From assembly GCA_023453125.1 (NCBI GenBank), contig JAEXUB010000221.1:1-10026 (forward strand): a stretch of DNA of 10,026 nucleotides. Reading direction: 5' to 3'. Numbering within the stretch: the first letter of the stretch is position 1; each line of letters starts with the position of its first letter. The position numbers and the translations under genes were made by a program. This document shows, in pieces, positions 1 to 7,828 of this stretch. This stretch comes from Bacteroidota bacterium. Its GTDB lineage: Bacteria > Bacteroidota > Ignavibacteria > Ignavibacteriales > Melioribacteraceae. The notes under the pieces were generated by a model. The model saw nothing but the letters and a program-made list of their open reading frames with translations, was not told the origin of the DNA and did no database searches.

Positions 1-96
1 CTTGTTTCCTGTAAGAGCCTGGGCATAAGTTTCAGCCGCGCCCGAAAATAAAATAAATCCGACAACTAATGTGCTTAATAGTAAACGCAATTTCAT
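1..96 (-). CDS. Exported protein, N-terminal fragment (signal peptide only)
   Basis: Only the first 32 codons are in the window; the gene continues past base 1. The translation starts MKLRLLLSTL, continues through a hydrophobic stretch (VVGFILF) and reaches a likely cleavage site around A21-Q26 (AAETYAQ), followed by the mature start ALTGNK. This is a typical Sec signal peptide with a Bacteroidota-like A-Q junction, so the product is exported. The start is fixed by a strong GGAGGA ribosome site at 101-106, four bases before the ATG. It lies 49 bases downstream of the cyanophycinase-family gene on the same strand with no clear terminator between, so it may belong to the same operon. Too little is visible to name it: an isopeptidase or another surface protein would fit the context, but nothing in these residues shows it. 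Confidence 0.8.
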   Translation of the reverse strand, partial: MKLRLLLSTLVVGFILFSGAAETYAQALTGNK

Positions 97-100
97 TGTT

Positions 101-106
101 TCCTCC
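101..106 (-). promoter_or_regulatory. Ribosome binding site of the exported protein at 1-96
   Basis: On the minus strand the bases read GGAGGA, followed by AACA and then the ATG ending at 96. This near-perfect anti-Shine-Dalgarno match supports the start of a gene of which only the signal peptide is in the window. Confidence 0.75.
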
Positions 107-145
107 AATGATTATTTATTAAATAGCAATCCTGCTGACTTTGCA

Positions 146-2230
146 TTATTTCAACAATACAAGTTTTATTGTGCTGAAGCTCTCTGCCGCTTCTGTTGTC
201 TGTTCGAGTCTTGCAAAATAAATTCCTCCGGCTATCCCCGAAGCATTCCAACTGACTGAATACTCCCCCTTTTCCATTTTATTATTTATAAGCCGTGTAA
301 TCTCCCTTCCGAGAGAATCATAAATTGTAAGTCTTACATTGCCCGGGCCGGCGATTGAAAATTTTATGTTTGTAGCAGGATTGAAAGGATTCGGATAATT
401 CTGTTTCAGCCCGAATCCCTTTGGGGACTCCGTTTTTTCTTTTTTCACCGATACAATATTCTGCTCACCCGATTTAATGAAGTGAATTGAGCCCCCCGTA
501 AACGCTGCGTTTTGAACCGGATTCGGTTTCCCGGGACGCTTAAAAACAGGCAGGTCAGTCCATTGAGAAGTTCCGGCATCAATTATAATAGCCGGAGAAG
601 AGAAAGAGGAAACGCCGAACGATTCAATTGTATTACCGCTGATCACAATAAATGAACCGGCATCAATCAGCGCACCGAACCGCAATGAATTTTTATTCAT
701 CAGCCAGTGCATTCCCATTATCCTGTTCTCGGTATAATCGTAAGATTTAGTATTGTTTTTGTTTTGGTACAAACGGGGCATGATTTGTATTCCCTTTAAC
801 ATTCCAACTCCCCGCACCTGCGTAAGAGCCCCGTAGTAAGCATTATATACGCTTGAATATAAGCCCCCCAATGCAGATTCACCGGCAGCCATTCCGTCGT
901 CCGATAGAAAGAGAACCGGTTTTCCCGAATCGGCCATCGATTGAAAAGCAGCTCCGGCAGGGGTTTCACTTCCGAGCAGCAGAGCAAGACTGTCTGTATT
1001 GTTCCCCGCTATAACAAATGCGCCGCATCCCGATATGGAACCTGCAAATGCGGTTGAATTGGCTGATGCGCTGTTAAGCCATAAAAGAGTTGTTGCAGCA
1101 CCCCATGTATTGAGAGTTGAATTAATCGCCAATGCGTCCGTCTGAGAGAAGGGGGATGATATAATTCCGATTTTATCCCCTTGATTTAAAAGCAGAGACT
1201 GGAGCCTGCGTAAACTTCCGCTCTGCGCAAACCAGTCAGTCTGATCACCGCTACCGTCAATAATTACAATTCCCCCCGGCGCCGAAAATCTCTTCGGTGC
1301 AAAGCTTACTGCAGTCGACGGAACAATTACGGTTCCTGAGTTAAAATTGAATTTAAAACCGGGAAGCAGCTGATCATACTTCAGGTTTTTCATTGAAAAT
1401 GACTTGCCATTTTCAATTGAATAAGGAGTATCGCTGTTCCAGCGGAGAATTGTTACTGCGCTTCCCCCCATAACTTCGCCAATGCCGTCAGGCGCTATGC
1501 AGATTGCCGTGTTTGCATCAACTCCTACACCTGTAATTTCCCTGCCGGTGTTCCTTTTGTAATAAGCCATAAACACCGGAAGTCTTCCAATTCTCCCCCT
1601 CTCGTTTGTATGGCTTTCGGCCAATACCCCAGAAAGAAGATTTAAAAAGTCATCAACAATGGTTATTGACTGGGAAGGATTCCTGAGAAGATTTCCGGTG
1701 TCTGAATTCCCAGATAAATAAGCGGCGGCTCCCAAAACCATTTCGCCGGCGCTTGTTCCCCCAACAACGCCCCCTCTCCTGAACACTTCTTCAATTGCAC
1801 GGTGAACCAATGTATTTTTCCATTTTGCATAATACTGCGCCTGGTCTCCGCCGCGCAGAAATATCCCGTCGTGCTGAATTATAAACCGGTATAATGCGGA
1901 ATCATTTGCGGAGGCCAGAGATGTTACTGCCCGGTTTGAAACAGTGCAGGGACTGAGAGAATTGAAGTATCCGCTGAACCATCCGGTAGTATCGGCATAA
2001 TGCATAACAATAATTTTTCTGTTGGGCGCATGTTCAACAAACCACTTGTAAGGTTTATCGGACCAGTCCCCGTAATTTTCGGTTCCGCCTCCTACAAGGA
2101 GTACGGAACCTTGGGGGTATATAGAGGGGGAAAACAGAGAAAAGAAAAGGATAAAAATTAGAATCGTTATTTTGTCTTCTCTTAAATCCGATGTGCTGAT
2201 TTTACTTATTATTTTAATTCCGGATTTCAT
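146..2230 (-). CDS. Secreted cyanophycinase-family (S51) peptidase with a degenerate second domain and T9SS tail
   Basis: 694 residues, about twice the usual length of cyanophycinases. A long positive n-region (1-21) and hydrophobic core (22-35) form a signal peptide cleaved near 36-41. Domain 1 (about 41-265) has family S51 marks: GGDQ ending at Gln130, the nucleophile elbow GGTSAGE with Ser160, His207, and the RGRIGR block with Arg211, Arg213 and Arg216. Cyanophycinase cuts multi-L-arginyl-poly-L-aspartate to beta-Asp-Arg, and these residues match its known pocket (Gln101, Arg178, Arg180, Arg183). Two key positions differ: ESH replaces DQH, and VDA replaces the usual IDE, so the expected catalytic Glu is Ala239. 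Residues about 318-560 look like a decayed second copy (Ala448 in place of Ser). Residues 607-694 are a T9SS type A sorting domain (NYPNPFNP at 611-618). The start is the only in-frame NTG before Met76; the ribosome site is weak and the gap to the upstream stop only 5 bases, suggesting translational coupling. The family is secure; activity on cyanophycin is inferred. Confidence 0.88.
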   Translation of the reverse strand: MKSGIKIISKISTSDLREDKITILIFILFFSLFSPSIYPQGSVLLVGGGTENYGDWSDKPYKWFVEHAPNRKIIVMHYADTTGWFSGYFNSLSPCTVSNRAVTSLASANDSALYRFIIQHDGIFLRGGDQAQYYAKWKNTLVHRAIEEVFRRGGVVGGTSAGEMVLGAAAYLSGNSDTGNLLRNPSQSITIVDDFLNLLSGVLAESHTNERGRIGRLPVFMAYYKRNTGREITGVGVDANTAICIAPDGIGEVMGGSAVTILRWNSDTPYSIENGKSFSMKNLKYDQLLPGFKFNFNSGTVIVPSTAVSFAPKRFSAPGGIVIIDGSGDQTDWFAQSGSLRRLQSLLLNQGDKIGIISSPFSQTDALAINSTLNTWGAATTLLWLNSASANSTAFAGSISGCGAFVIAGNNTDSLALLLGSETPAGAAFQSMADSGKPVLFLSDDGMAAGESALGGLYSSVYNAYYGALTQVRGVGMLKGIQIMPRLYQNKNNTKSYDYTENRIMGMHWLMNKNSLRFGALIDAGSFIVISGNTIESFGVSSFSSPAIIIDAGTSQWTDLPVFKRPGKPNPVQNAAFTGGSIHFIKSGEQNIVSVKKEKTESPKGFGLKQNYPNPFNPATNIKFSIAGPGNVRLTIYDSLGREITRLINNKMEKGEYSVSWNASGIAGGIYFARLEQTTEAAESFSTIKLVLLK

Positions 2231-2235
2231 TCAGA

Positions 2236-3249
2236 TTACATTCCGAAATTAATACCAAAGAACATCACATAACCCAATTTGCCGAAAGATGAATATGCGA
2301 AGTTGAACTGGGGCGATATAGGGCCGATATTTACTTTAACTCCCACGCCTGCGCTCAAATTCTGCTCATCGTAACCGGTCTTATAACCAAGCCTCAAGAA
2401 CAAAAGGTCGTTCCATTCATATTGTCCTCCGAATACAACCTGGGTGTTATTATCATTGGGATCGTTTACGGCGGCTGTAATTGTAAGAGTGCCGTTATCA
2501 GTCTTAATTGGATCTATCGAAACACCCACATTAAAAAGCTGAGGCATCGGAAATTCGGGCGCAATGCGGTCAAGGCGCGGATCGTAAGGATAAGTAATCC
2601 CCGATTCTTCAATCACATCGGGCTTGCTGTCAATCGGAGCCCCCGAAAAAGTCATATTGCCGCCGAAATTCGAAAGACGCATTCCTATTCTAAGGTTATG
2701 AAAATCGGTTATATATACCGAACCGAAATCAAACAGATAAGTGGAGCCGTTTGTATCCCATATATACTCGTAAATGTATTTGGCAGTCACGCCGAAACTG
2801 AAGCGGTCAATAATTTTCATGGCATAAGTTAAACCGACTGCATAGCTTCCGGCATTGAAGAAATTGCCGGTACCGTTTGGCTGAAGCTCTGTAGTAATTT
2901 CCATCTGGTCCATCGTCATTGCTGATAAGCTCAAGCCGATTGCTCCGAATCCGAGATTGTGAGAAACTCCCAGGAATGAAAGTCTCGTATCGGCAATCCA
3001 GTTAACCTGCGATGCAAGTATTTCGGTTCCTTCTGTAAAAGCTACAGCTCCCGGATTCCAGTATAATCCAGCAGCACCTTTTACAAAAGCTACGTTTGAA
3101 TTTCCGAGCGCGGCACCAACCGGTTCTGCCGGTACCTTAAGAAAGTTTCCCCCTGCAGATCCAACATTGCTGAATCCCTGTCCGTATGAAGCAGCGCCTC
3201 CAAATGCTAAAATCAGTATGATAACTATTGTTAAATTATATCGTTTCAT
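2236..3249 (-). CDS. PorV/PorQ-family outer-membrane beta-barrel protein
   Basis: 337 residues. A signal peptide (1-24, hydrophobic IVIILILAFGG, junction ASYGQ-G) precedes the family's N-terminal signature: GNFLKVPAEPVGAALG at about 34-49, then GAAGLYWNPGAVAF at about 58-71, matching the pattern 'fL.v..g.RaaamG.a..A...g..a.yWNPA'. The remainder is alternating amphipathic strands, ending in GINFGM, as expected for a FadL-like barrel. In the T9SS, PorV brings cargo with C-terminal sorting domains to the surface attachment complex; genomes of this group carry many paralogues whose roles are mostly unknown. Here it sits between two genes for proteins with sorting-type tails (18 bases after one, 5 bases before the other), so it may help export or anchor those two. 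The start has a GGGAGG site at 3260-3265, 10 bases upstream. A transport role for a hydrophobic ligand is the main alternative. Confidence 0.85.
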   Translation of the reverse strand: MKRYNLTIVIILILAFGGAASYGQGFSNVGSAGGNFLKVPAEPVGAALGNSNVAFVKGAAGLYWNPGAVAFTEGTEILASQVNWIADTRLSFLGVSHNLGFGAIGLSLSAMTMDQMEITTELQPNGTGNFFNAGSYAVGLTYAMKIIDRFSFGVTAKYIYEYIWDTNGSTYLFDFGSVYITDFHNLRIGMRLSNFGGNMTFSGAPIDSKPDVIEESGITYPYDPRLDRIAPEFPMPQLFNVGVSIDPIKTDNGTLTITAAVNDPNDNNTQVVFGGQYEWNDLLFLRLGYKTGYDEQNLSAGVGVKVNIGPISPQFNFAYSSFGKLGYVMFFGINFGM

Positions 3250-3267
3250 AATTCATTATCCTCCCTT

Positions 3268-5196
3268 TTAACGGACTACCGCGAATTTGCTTACTTTATC
3301 ACCAACATTCGATTTAACGTGATAAATGTAAATTCCAGTCGCAATCATTTGGTTGGAAAAAGAGCGCAGATCCCAAAATTCGGTTCCTGTGCCGCTGTTA
3401 TGCTCTAGAGTCTTTACGAGGTTTCCGTCAAGAGTATAGATTGATATAGTGCATTGATCCGGAAGATTTATGAAAGCGATATCTCTTATCGGCTCACCGA
3501 GTTTAGGATCTCCCAGCCTCTTCCTTTCCCAAGTGGCTGATATTACGTAGGGATTCGGCACTACCTTTACATTATCTATAGTCGCTTTTGGTGAGCTTAC
3601 AGGCCTTGCCTCAACAGTATTCTCTTCGGAAGTTCCGTCTGCCGGTAGAAATGCCTTTCCCGATTCGAGCCCGTCTACATCAACAACCGTAACAGAATAT
3701 GAATAATAGAAGAAATTCTTAATTCCCACATTATCCTGCCATTTATAAAGATCGTTAACCACAAAGAGTTTTGATGCGTCTCTCGGAATTATGGCTACCG
3801 GCTCTCCCCAATTCTCCCTGTTCGGGTCTGTTGTTTTATAGACTCTATATTCCTTTACAGCCGATCTGCCGGTTCGCGGATCGATGTAGGTGAATTCCTT
3901 ATCGTTGCTCCATGATAATTTAACGGTGTTGTCGTATGCCTCGCATCTAACCGTAGGTTTTGGAGGAGGAACAAGCTTTATTCCGTTATTATAAATCTGG
4001 TATACCCTGTCGACGGTTTTGTACAGTTTTTCCCTGTCCTGCTGAGCAACCTGAGCAAAAATAAAAGTCATTTTCTGATGAGGCTCCATATGATACGGTC
4101 CGCTCGCGGCAATGCCGTCAACCCCGTCTCCGCCGGGCTGTGCACCGGTTAAAGTATCCTGAAGACGCCAGTCGTCAAAATGCCTGTCGGAGCCATGGAA
4201 CATATTGGGCCTGGATGAATTATTTCTCAAAGCTTCGGCACTGCTCATCCAATTGAAAAACACAATATCATCGGTAGGGTTGTCTCCCCAGGCCGAGCTG
4301 TAAACTCCGCCGTAATGCCAGTCGGTAATTCCTTTCCGTGTTCCGTTGGAAGCAACAACTCTTCCTGTATTGTCAACCATAGGAGTCTCAAGAAAAAGAA
4401 GACCGAGCAGAAAAGGTTTAGAACCGGGCTCCCAACTTGTAGTTCCGGTAGGTCCGACTACATATGTAAGCTGCTTTGCAGGATCCCATACATAATAATC
4501 GTTATCGTATTCATTCGAAATTCCCCCTGCGTCATAGTCATAGTAAATGCCGAAATAAAGACTGTCTTTGGGACTGTCAGAATTATTCAGAATCTCCAGC
4601 TTCCAGATTATATAGTCCTGATCCTTCGAAGTGCTCCACGCATAACTGGTCTGAGTAACCTGTATATTCAGTTTTTCCGGACGGGCATTTGTGTTGTCGT
4701 TATATTGACAGTAAGTATCCTGCTGCGAAACAATGCTGTCCCTTCCGTCTACAGTTCTTACCGGCCAGTATGGCTGTCCGGAGTTGTCAAGAGGCCAGGT
4801 TGTCGGATCGGAGCTGATAGCAATTTTGCCCACAGCCCGGTTATGATTTCCGGGAAGCGGATCCCATTCCTTTGTGCCGTTTCCCCTTGCGTTTGCTACA
4901 TTATAAGGAATTCCTACTGCAAAGGACATTTTATATAACTGATCGTGGCTGCTTGAAATAGGCCAGCGTCCCCTTGGGAAAACCCCGGTATAAGGATGCC
5001 ACTGCCCCATATTGGTAACAACCTGCCCAAGCTGATTAATGTTAATAACATTCTGAGCCCTGTCAATCGGTATCATAACAGATTCCGATGTGCCCGCGCT
5101 GCCGTTTTTTTCTCTATTGTCAATCTTTTTCTGCGCAGTAATTTCGATTCCTGCGAAGATGAGTATGATCAAAAATATTTTAATTAAATGCTTCAT
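3268..5196 (-). CDS. Large secreted surface protein with FN3-like region and C-terminal sorting-type domain
   Basis: 642 residues. The signal peptide is 1-21 (ending EITAQ, no lipobox Cys, so not a lipoprotein). Residues about 45-400 form a conserved-looking region rich in Trp, Tyr and Asp, with an acidic aromatic segment at 217-237 (YYDYDAGG, then NEYDNDYYVW) that could bind a ligand or a metal; I do not recognise a catalytic motif. Residues about 411-512 resemble a fibronectin type III fold (PPKPTV start, KEYRVYKTT strand, YYSYSVTVVD strand). Residues about 545-642 are a FlgD-like or T9SS type A sorting domain: VVPNPY, ISIYTLDGNLVKTLE, FWDLRS, GIYIYHVKS. It follows the receptor gene by 46 bases and precedes the PorV-family gene by 18. 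A receptor, sorting-tail protein and PorV-like triad is a recurring arrangement in this lineage. Position suggests a surface partner of the receptor, perhaps in the role SusD plays elsewhere; no similarity to SusD is visible. The AAGGAG site at 5207-5212 supports the start. Confidence 0.8.
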   Translation of the reverse strand: MKHLIKIFLIILIFAGIEITAQKKIDNREKNGSAGTSESVMIPIDRAQNVININQLGQVVTNMGQWHPYTGVFPRGRWPISSSHDQLYKMSFAVGIPYNVANARGNGTKEWDPLPGNHNRAVGKIAISSDPTTWPLDNSGQPYWPVRTVDGRDSIVSQQDTYCQYNDNTNARPEKLNIQVTQTSYAWSTSKDQDYIIWKLEILNNSDSPKDSLYFGIYYDYDAGGISNEYDNDYYVWDPAKQLTYVVGPTGTTSWEPGSKPFLLGLLFLETPMVDNTGRVVASNGTRKGITDWHYGGVYSSAWGDNPTDDIVFFNWMSSAEALRNNSSRPNMFHGSDRHFDDWRLQDTLTGAQPGGDGVDGIAASGPYHMEPHQKMTFIFAQVAQQDREKLYKTVDRVYQIYNNGIKLVPPPKPTVRCEAYDNTVKLSWSNDKEFTYIDPRTGRSAVKEYRVYKTTDPNRENWGEPVAIIPRDASKLFVVNDLYKWQDNVGIKNFFYYSYSVTVVDVDGLESGKAFLPADGTSEENTVEARPVSSPKATIDNVKVVPNPYVISATWERKRLGDPKLGEPIRDIAFINLPDQCTISIYTLDGNLVKTLEHNSGTGTEFWDLRSFSNQMIATGIYIYHVKSNVGDKVSKFAVVR

Positions 5197-5212
5197 ATAT
5201 TAAATTCTCCTT

Positions 5213-5234
5213 ATTTACATTCAATTTGCATTCA
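5213..5234 (-). repeat. Two tandem 11-bp repeats before the surface-protein gene
   Basis: In the 46-base gap after the receptor gene the minus strand reads TGAATGCAAAT directly followed by TGAATGTAAAT, one mismatch between the units. It sits just upstream of and abuts the AAGGAG site of the next gene. It could be a binding site or a chance duplication; nothing else supports a function. Confidence 0.4.
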
Positions 5235-5242
5235 CTATTCGA

Positions 5243-7777
5243 TTAGAACCCGATATCAATTCCAAAATAAATTGTTCTGGGGGCGAAGAAATTTGTCGGG
5301 TCCTGCATATAATCCGGCGTTGCTTTGTTTGTCTGATCCCCTGTAAGAGACGGTGAACCGGTTGCCGAATAGAGGTATGCAACGTTTTTCCTGTCAAACA
5401 GGTTTCTTATATCGGCATAAAACCCGACAACAACCGGACCGAATGGGACACTCTTTCTAACGAGAAGATCGAATGTAATTGTTTCCGGCATGCGTGAGTT
5501 GTTCTGCTCCGCAACATAAATTGCCCTTGCAGGATTAAATGTGTATGGCAATCCGCTTCCGTACTGTCCAATCAGGTTAAATGTGGTGTTTTCAAATACA
5601 GCCGGGAGGAAACCGAACGGGCCTTCCCCCGCACCGAAATCGAGTGCAATCTGCGCGTTGGCCGTATGACGCTGGTCAAAATCAAGAGGCAGAAATCTAA
5701 GAGACTGAACGCCTACAATATTATATACGTTGCTGTATCTTTCCTGCTGAGAGGAGGAACTTCCTTTTGCAATTGAGAATGTATAATTTGCCGCAAAATA
5801 GAAATTGCGAAGTCTGGTTTTTACTGATGCTTCAAAACCTTTTACAGATGCAAAATCCTCATTAACATAGTACGCAAACGCGTGTGGAGAATAAATCCAT
5901 GCTACGCCGATAAGGTTTTCTATTTTCTTGCTGAAAAATGTAAGCTGTGCAGATGTACCGGCACCAATTGAGGCCATTATGCCAAGCTCATAGCTCGAAG
6001 TTTTCTGCGGCTCAAGAGACGGGGATCCGAAAAGAGTTGTTCCCCTGTTACTGAATAATCGCTCCAGATTGTTGTAAAGAGTCTGATATTCAGGGCGCTG
6101 AAAAAACTGCCCGTATGCAAAATGAAATACAATATTTTCGAGTACCGGATATGCAATTCCGACTCTTGGACTTAATGAGGACTGAGTCTTTGTTTCGATG
6201 GTTGAATTTGGGTTAAACGGATCTTCAAGAAATCCAGTGTTGGCCTGGAAGAAATCATATCTCAAACCGAGATTTAATACGATGGTTTCAAATTCAATCT
6301 TGTCCTGAACGTATGCAGCGCCTTCATAAGGGCTCTTATTGTAAATGTTTACCGTTTGATCCCGTGTGTTTTTAGGATTGTTGATGTAATAATAATCGAG
6401 CCAGTTGGTTTTATACTCCAGTCCCGCCTTTACAAGATTGAATCTGTTAATCTGCCAGGTTACATCTCCCTTTAAAGTAAATGATTTTGTTGTCTGGTCT
6501 TCGTAAACAGTCGAAGCCATATTCCTGAAAAAAAGGCTGTTTGTAAATGTAGAATAGGAGGGAAATGTATACTGCTCAGGTGCAAATCCGTTAACGCTTC
6601 TCAAATAGCTGTACTGGTAATATGAAAGCCTGACATCATAAAAAAGGTCATTGGAAAGAGTATGCCTGAAATTGAGCCCGAGGAGATTGCTTTCCGAATT
6701 TGAAATATAAGTACTGTCGGGAATGAATCTCATTATATGGCTGTAGGATCTCCACTTTCTCTTTGAGTAATTATCAATTAATGTGATTTTTGCAGAACTG
6801 AAAGGTTTCCAGGAAAGCTTTGCTACCAGAGTAAAATCATCGTTAAAGCCGAACGGTTTATCCTGAGAGAAGTCAATTGATTCGATGCCGTTGCCTGTTG
6901 TCTGCGAAACACCTGAAAAATAGTAGCTGTTAGCATCAACTTTTTTTCCGGATATCATAAAATCGACCGGCGCATTATTCCATAACGGCCCGCTGAATGT
7001 ACCTTCGATATATCTCTCGTTAAGATTATCCCCCGAAGATTCAATTCCCATCTTGGTTCTTTTATAGGATAAATTCCCTTTTAATCTTTCTGAGTTCTCC
7101 TTAGTAACTATGTTAACAACGCCGGATAGTGCATTGCCGTATTCGGCGTTAAATGTACCAGAAAGAAGTTCCATTTCCTGAATTGCCTGATTGTTAATTT
7201 TTACCACGTTGCTGTTGAAAAGAGGGTCCTCAACTCTGTAGCCGTCAATGTAATATCCTACTTCGCCTGAACGCCCGCCTCTTACGTGAAGAGCTCCTGT
7301 ATTAACAACACCGGTTTGAAGAGTCAACACATCTGTAATTGTATTAACCGGCATAATTTTCAATTCTTCTGCGCTGGTCCGCTGAATTGTTGAATTCTGG
7401 TCTCTCTGGACTGTTGCCCTCTCGCCGGTTACAACAACCTCATTAGTTGTAACATCGGAGGTGGAAAGCTGAACGTCGAGAATGGTCGTCTGATCAACTT
7501 TAATTGATGCTTTTCTAACAACCGGAGCATAGCCGACATAGCTGATTGTAACCTCATAATTTCCCGGGGGAAGGTTAATAATGTGATAATATCCGTCAGC
7601 ATCTGTAGTTGCGCCGGCATTAGGTTTTATCGATTTAATAATTACACTTGCGAATGCAAGGGGTTCACCTGTCTGCTTATCGGTAATGCGTCCGGCCAGT
7701 TTTCCGGTATCGCCACCGAATGTAATTGTCGCCCCTATAAAGAACAATAATAGCGCAATACCAATTTTACATTTCAT
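5243..7777 (-). CDS. TonB-dependent outer-membrane receptor with carboxypeptidase-regulatory-like domain
   Basis: 844 residues from the preferred ATG. Signal peptide 1-21 (KCKIGIALLLFFIG core). A CarboxypepD_reg-like beta-sandwich spans about 25-107 (GRITDKQTGEPL, ATTDADGYYHI, PPGNYEVTISYVGY). A TonB-box-like EVVVTGE follows at 113-119, then the plug at about 130-226 (LHVRGGRSGEVGYYIDG, FNAEYGNALSGVVNIVT), and a barrel to the terminal Phe (YFGIDIGF). The barrel is about 610 residues, the size of siderophore or small-ligand receptors, clearly smaller than SusC proteins, and no susD gene is adjacent. Such receptors import ligands with energy from TonB-ExbBD, which are not in this window. The neighbouring secreted peptidase and inner-membrane basic-amino-acid-type carrier suggest peptides or amino-acid derivatives as ligand. 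An in-frame ATG at 7801 would add eight residues, but the AAGGAG site lies inside that extension, nine bases before the ATG at 7777, and gives a cleaner signal peptide. Confidence 0.92.
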   Translation of the reverse strand: MKCKIGIALLLFFIGATITFGGDTGKLAGRITDKQTGEPLAFASVIIKSIKPNAGATTDADGYYHIINLPPGNYEVTISYVGYAPVVRKASIKVDQTTILDVQLSTSDVTTNEVVVTGERATVQRDQNSTIQRTSAEELKIMPVNTITDVLTLQTGVVNTGALHVRGGRSGEVGYYIDGYRVEDPLFNSNVVKINNQAIQEMELLSGTFNAEYGNALSGVVNIVTKENSERLKGNLSYKRTKMGIESSGDNLNERYIEGTFSGPLWNNAPVDFMISGKKVDANSYYFSGVSQTTGNGIESIDFSQDKPFGFNDDFTLVAKLSWKPFSSAKITLIDNYSKRKWRSYSHIMRFIPDSTYISNSESNLLGLNFRHTLSNDLFYDVRLSYYQYSYLRSVNGFAPEQYTFPSYSTFTNSLFFRNMASTVYEDQTTKSFTLKGDVTWQINRFNLVKAGLEYKTNWLDYYYINNPKNTRDQTVNIYNKSPYEGAAYVQDKIEFETIVLNLGLRYDFFQANTGFLEDPFNPNSTIETKTQSSLSPRVGIAYPVLENIVFHFAYGQFFQRPEYQTLYNNLERLFSNRGTTLFGSPSLEPQKTSSYELGIMASIGAGTSAQLTFFSKKIENLIGVAWIYSPHAFAYYVNEDFASVKGFEASVKTRLRNFYFAANYTFSIAKGSSSSQQERYSNVYNIVGVQSLRFLPLDFDQRHTANAQIALDFGAGEGPFGFLPAVFENTTFNLIGQYGSGLPYTFNPARAIYVAEQNNSRMPETITFDLLVRKSVPFGPVVVGFYADIRNLFDRKNVAYLYSATGSPSLTGDQTNKATPDYMQDPTNFFAPRTIYFGIDIGF

Positions 7778-7786
7778 ACGAACGGT

Positions 7787-7792
7787 CTCCTT
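7787..7792 (-). promoter_or_regulatory. Ribosome binding site that sets the receptor start
   Basis: AAGGAG on the minus strand, nine bases before the ATG ending at 7777. It lies within the open frame that begins at 7801, so it argues for the shorter protein. The same hexamer precedes the regulator and the secreted-protein genes. Confidence 0.7.
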
Positions 7793-7803
7793 GATATTCA
7801 TTT

Positions 7804-7827
7804 ATCCGCTCTTCAGCTATAGCGGAT
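7804..7827 (-). promoter_or_regulatory. 7-bp inverted repeat between regulator and receptor genes
   Basis: ATCCGCT at 7804-7810 and its exact complement AGCGGAT at 7821-7827 flank a 10-base loop. On the transcribed minus strand the stem is followed by AAATGAATATC and not by a T-run, so it is not a normal terminator for these genes. It lies in the 80-base gap downstream of the RpiR-type gene and 26 bases before the receptor start. It could be an operator for that regulator, or a transcript hairpin tuning expression of the receptor relative to the carrier and regulator. Confidence 0.45.
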
Positions 7828-7828
7828 T

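Noticed and set aside
126..137. Small AGCA-GGAT-TGCT stem after the enzyme gene as terminator
   Set aside because: Only four base pairs and no T-run, too weak to stop transcription.
71..259. 62-codon open frame on the plus strand across the gap before the last gene
   Set aside because: It overlaps the signal peptide coding region and the sorting-domain coding region on the other strand and has no ribosome site or domain.
2422..2832. 136-codon open frame on the plus strand
   Set aside because: Antisense to the PorV-family gene with no recognisable feature.
3237..3256. Second ATG just upstream of the PorV-family start
   Set aside because: It is out of frame, only three bases from the GGGAGG site, and ends after six codons.
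4315..4938. 207-codon open frame on the plus strand
   Set aside because: It lies fully inside the secreted-protein gene, has no signal, domain or ribosome site, and its composition is that of an antisense shadow.
7778..7801. ATG ending at 7801 as the receptor start
   Set aside because: The AAGGAG ribosome site lies inside this extension and points to the ATG ending at 7777, which also gives a standard signal peptide.
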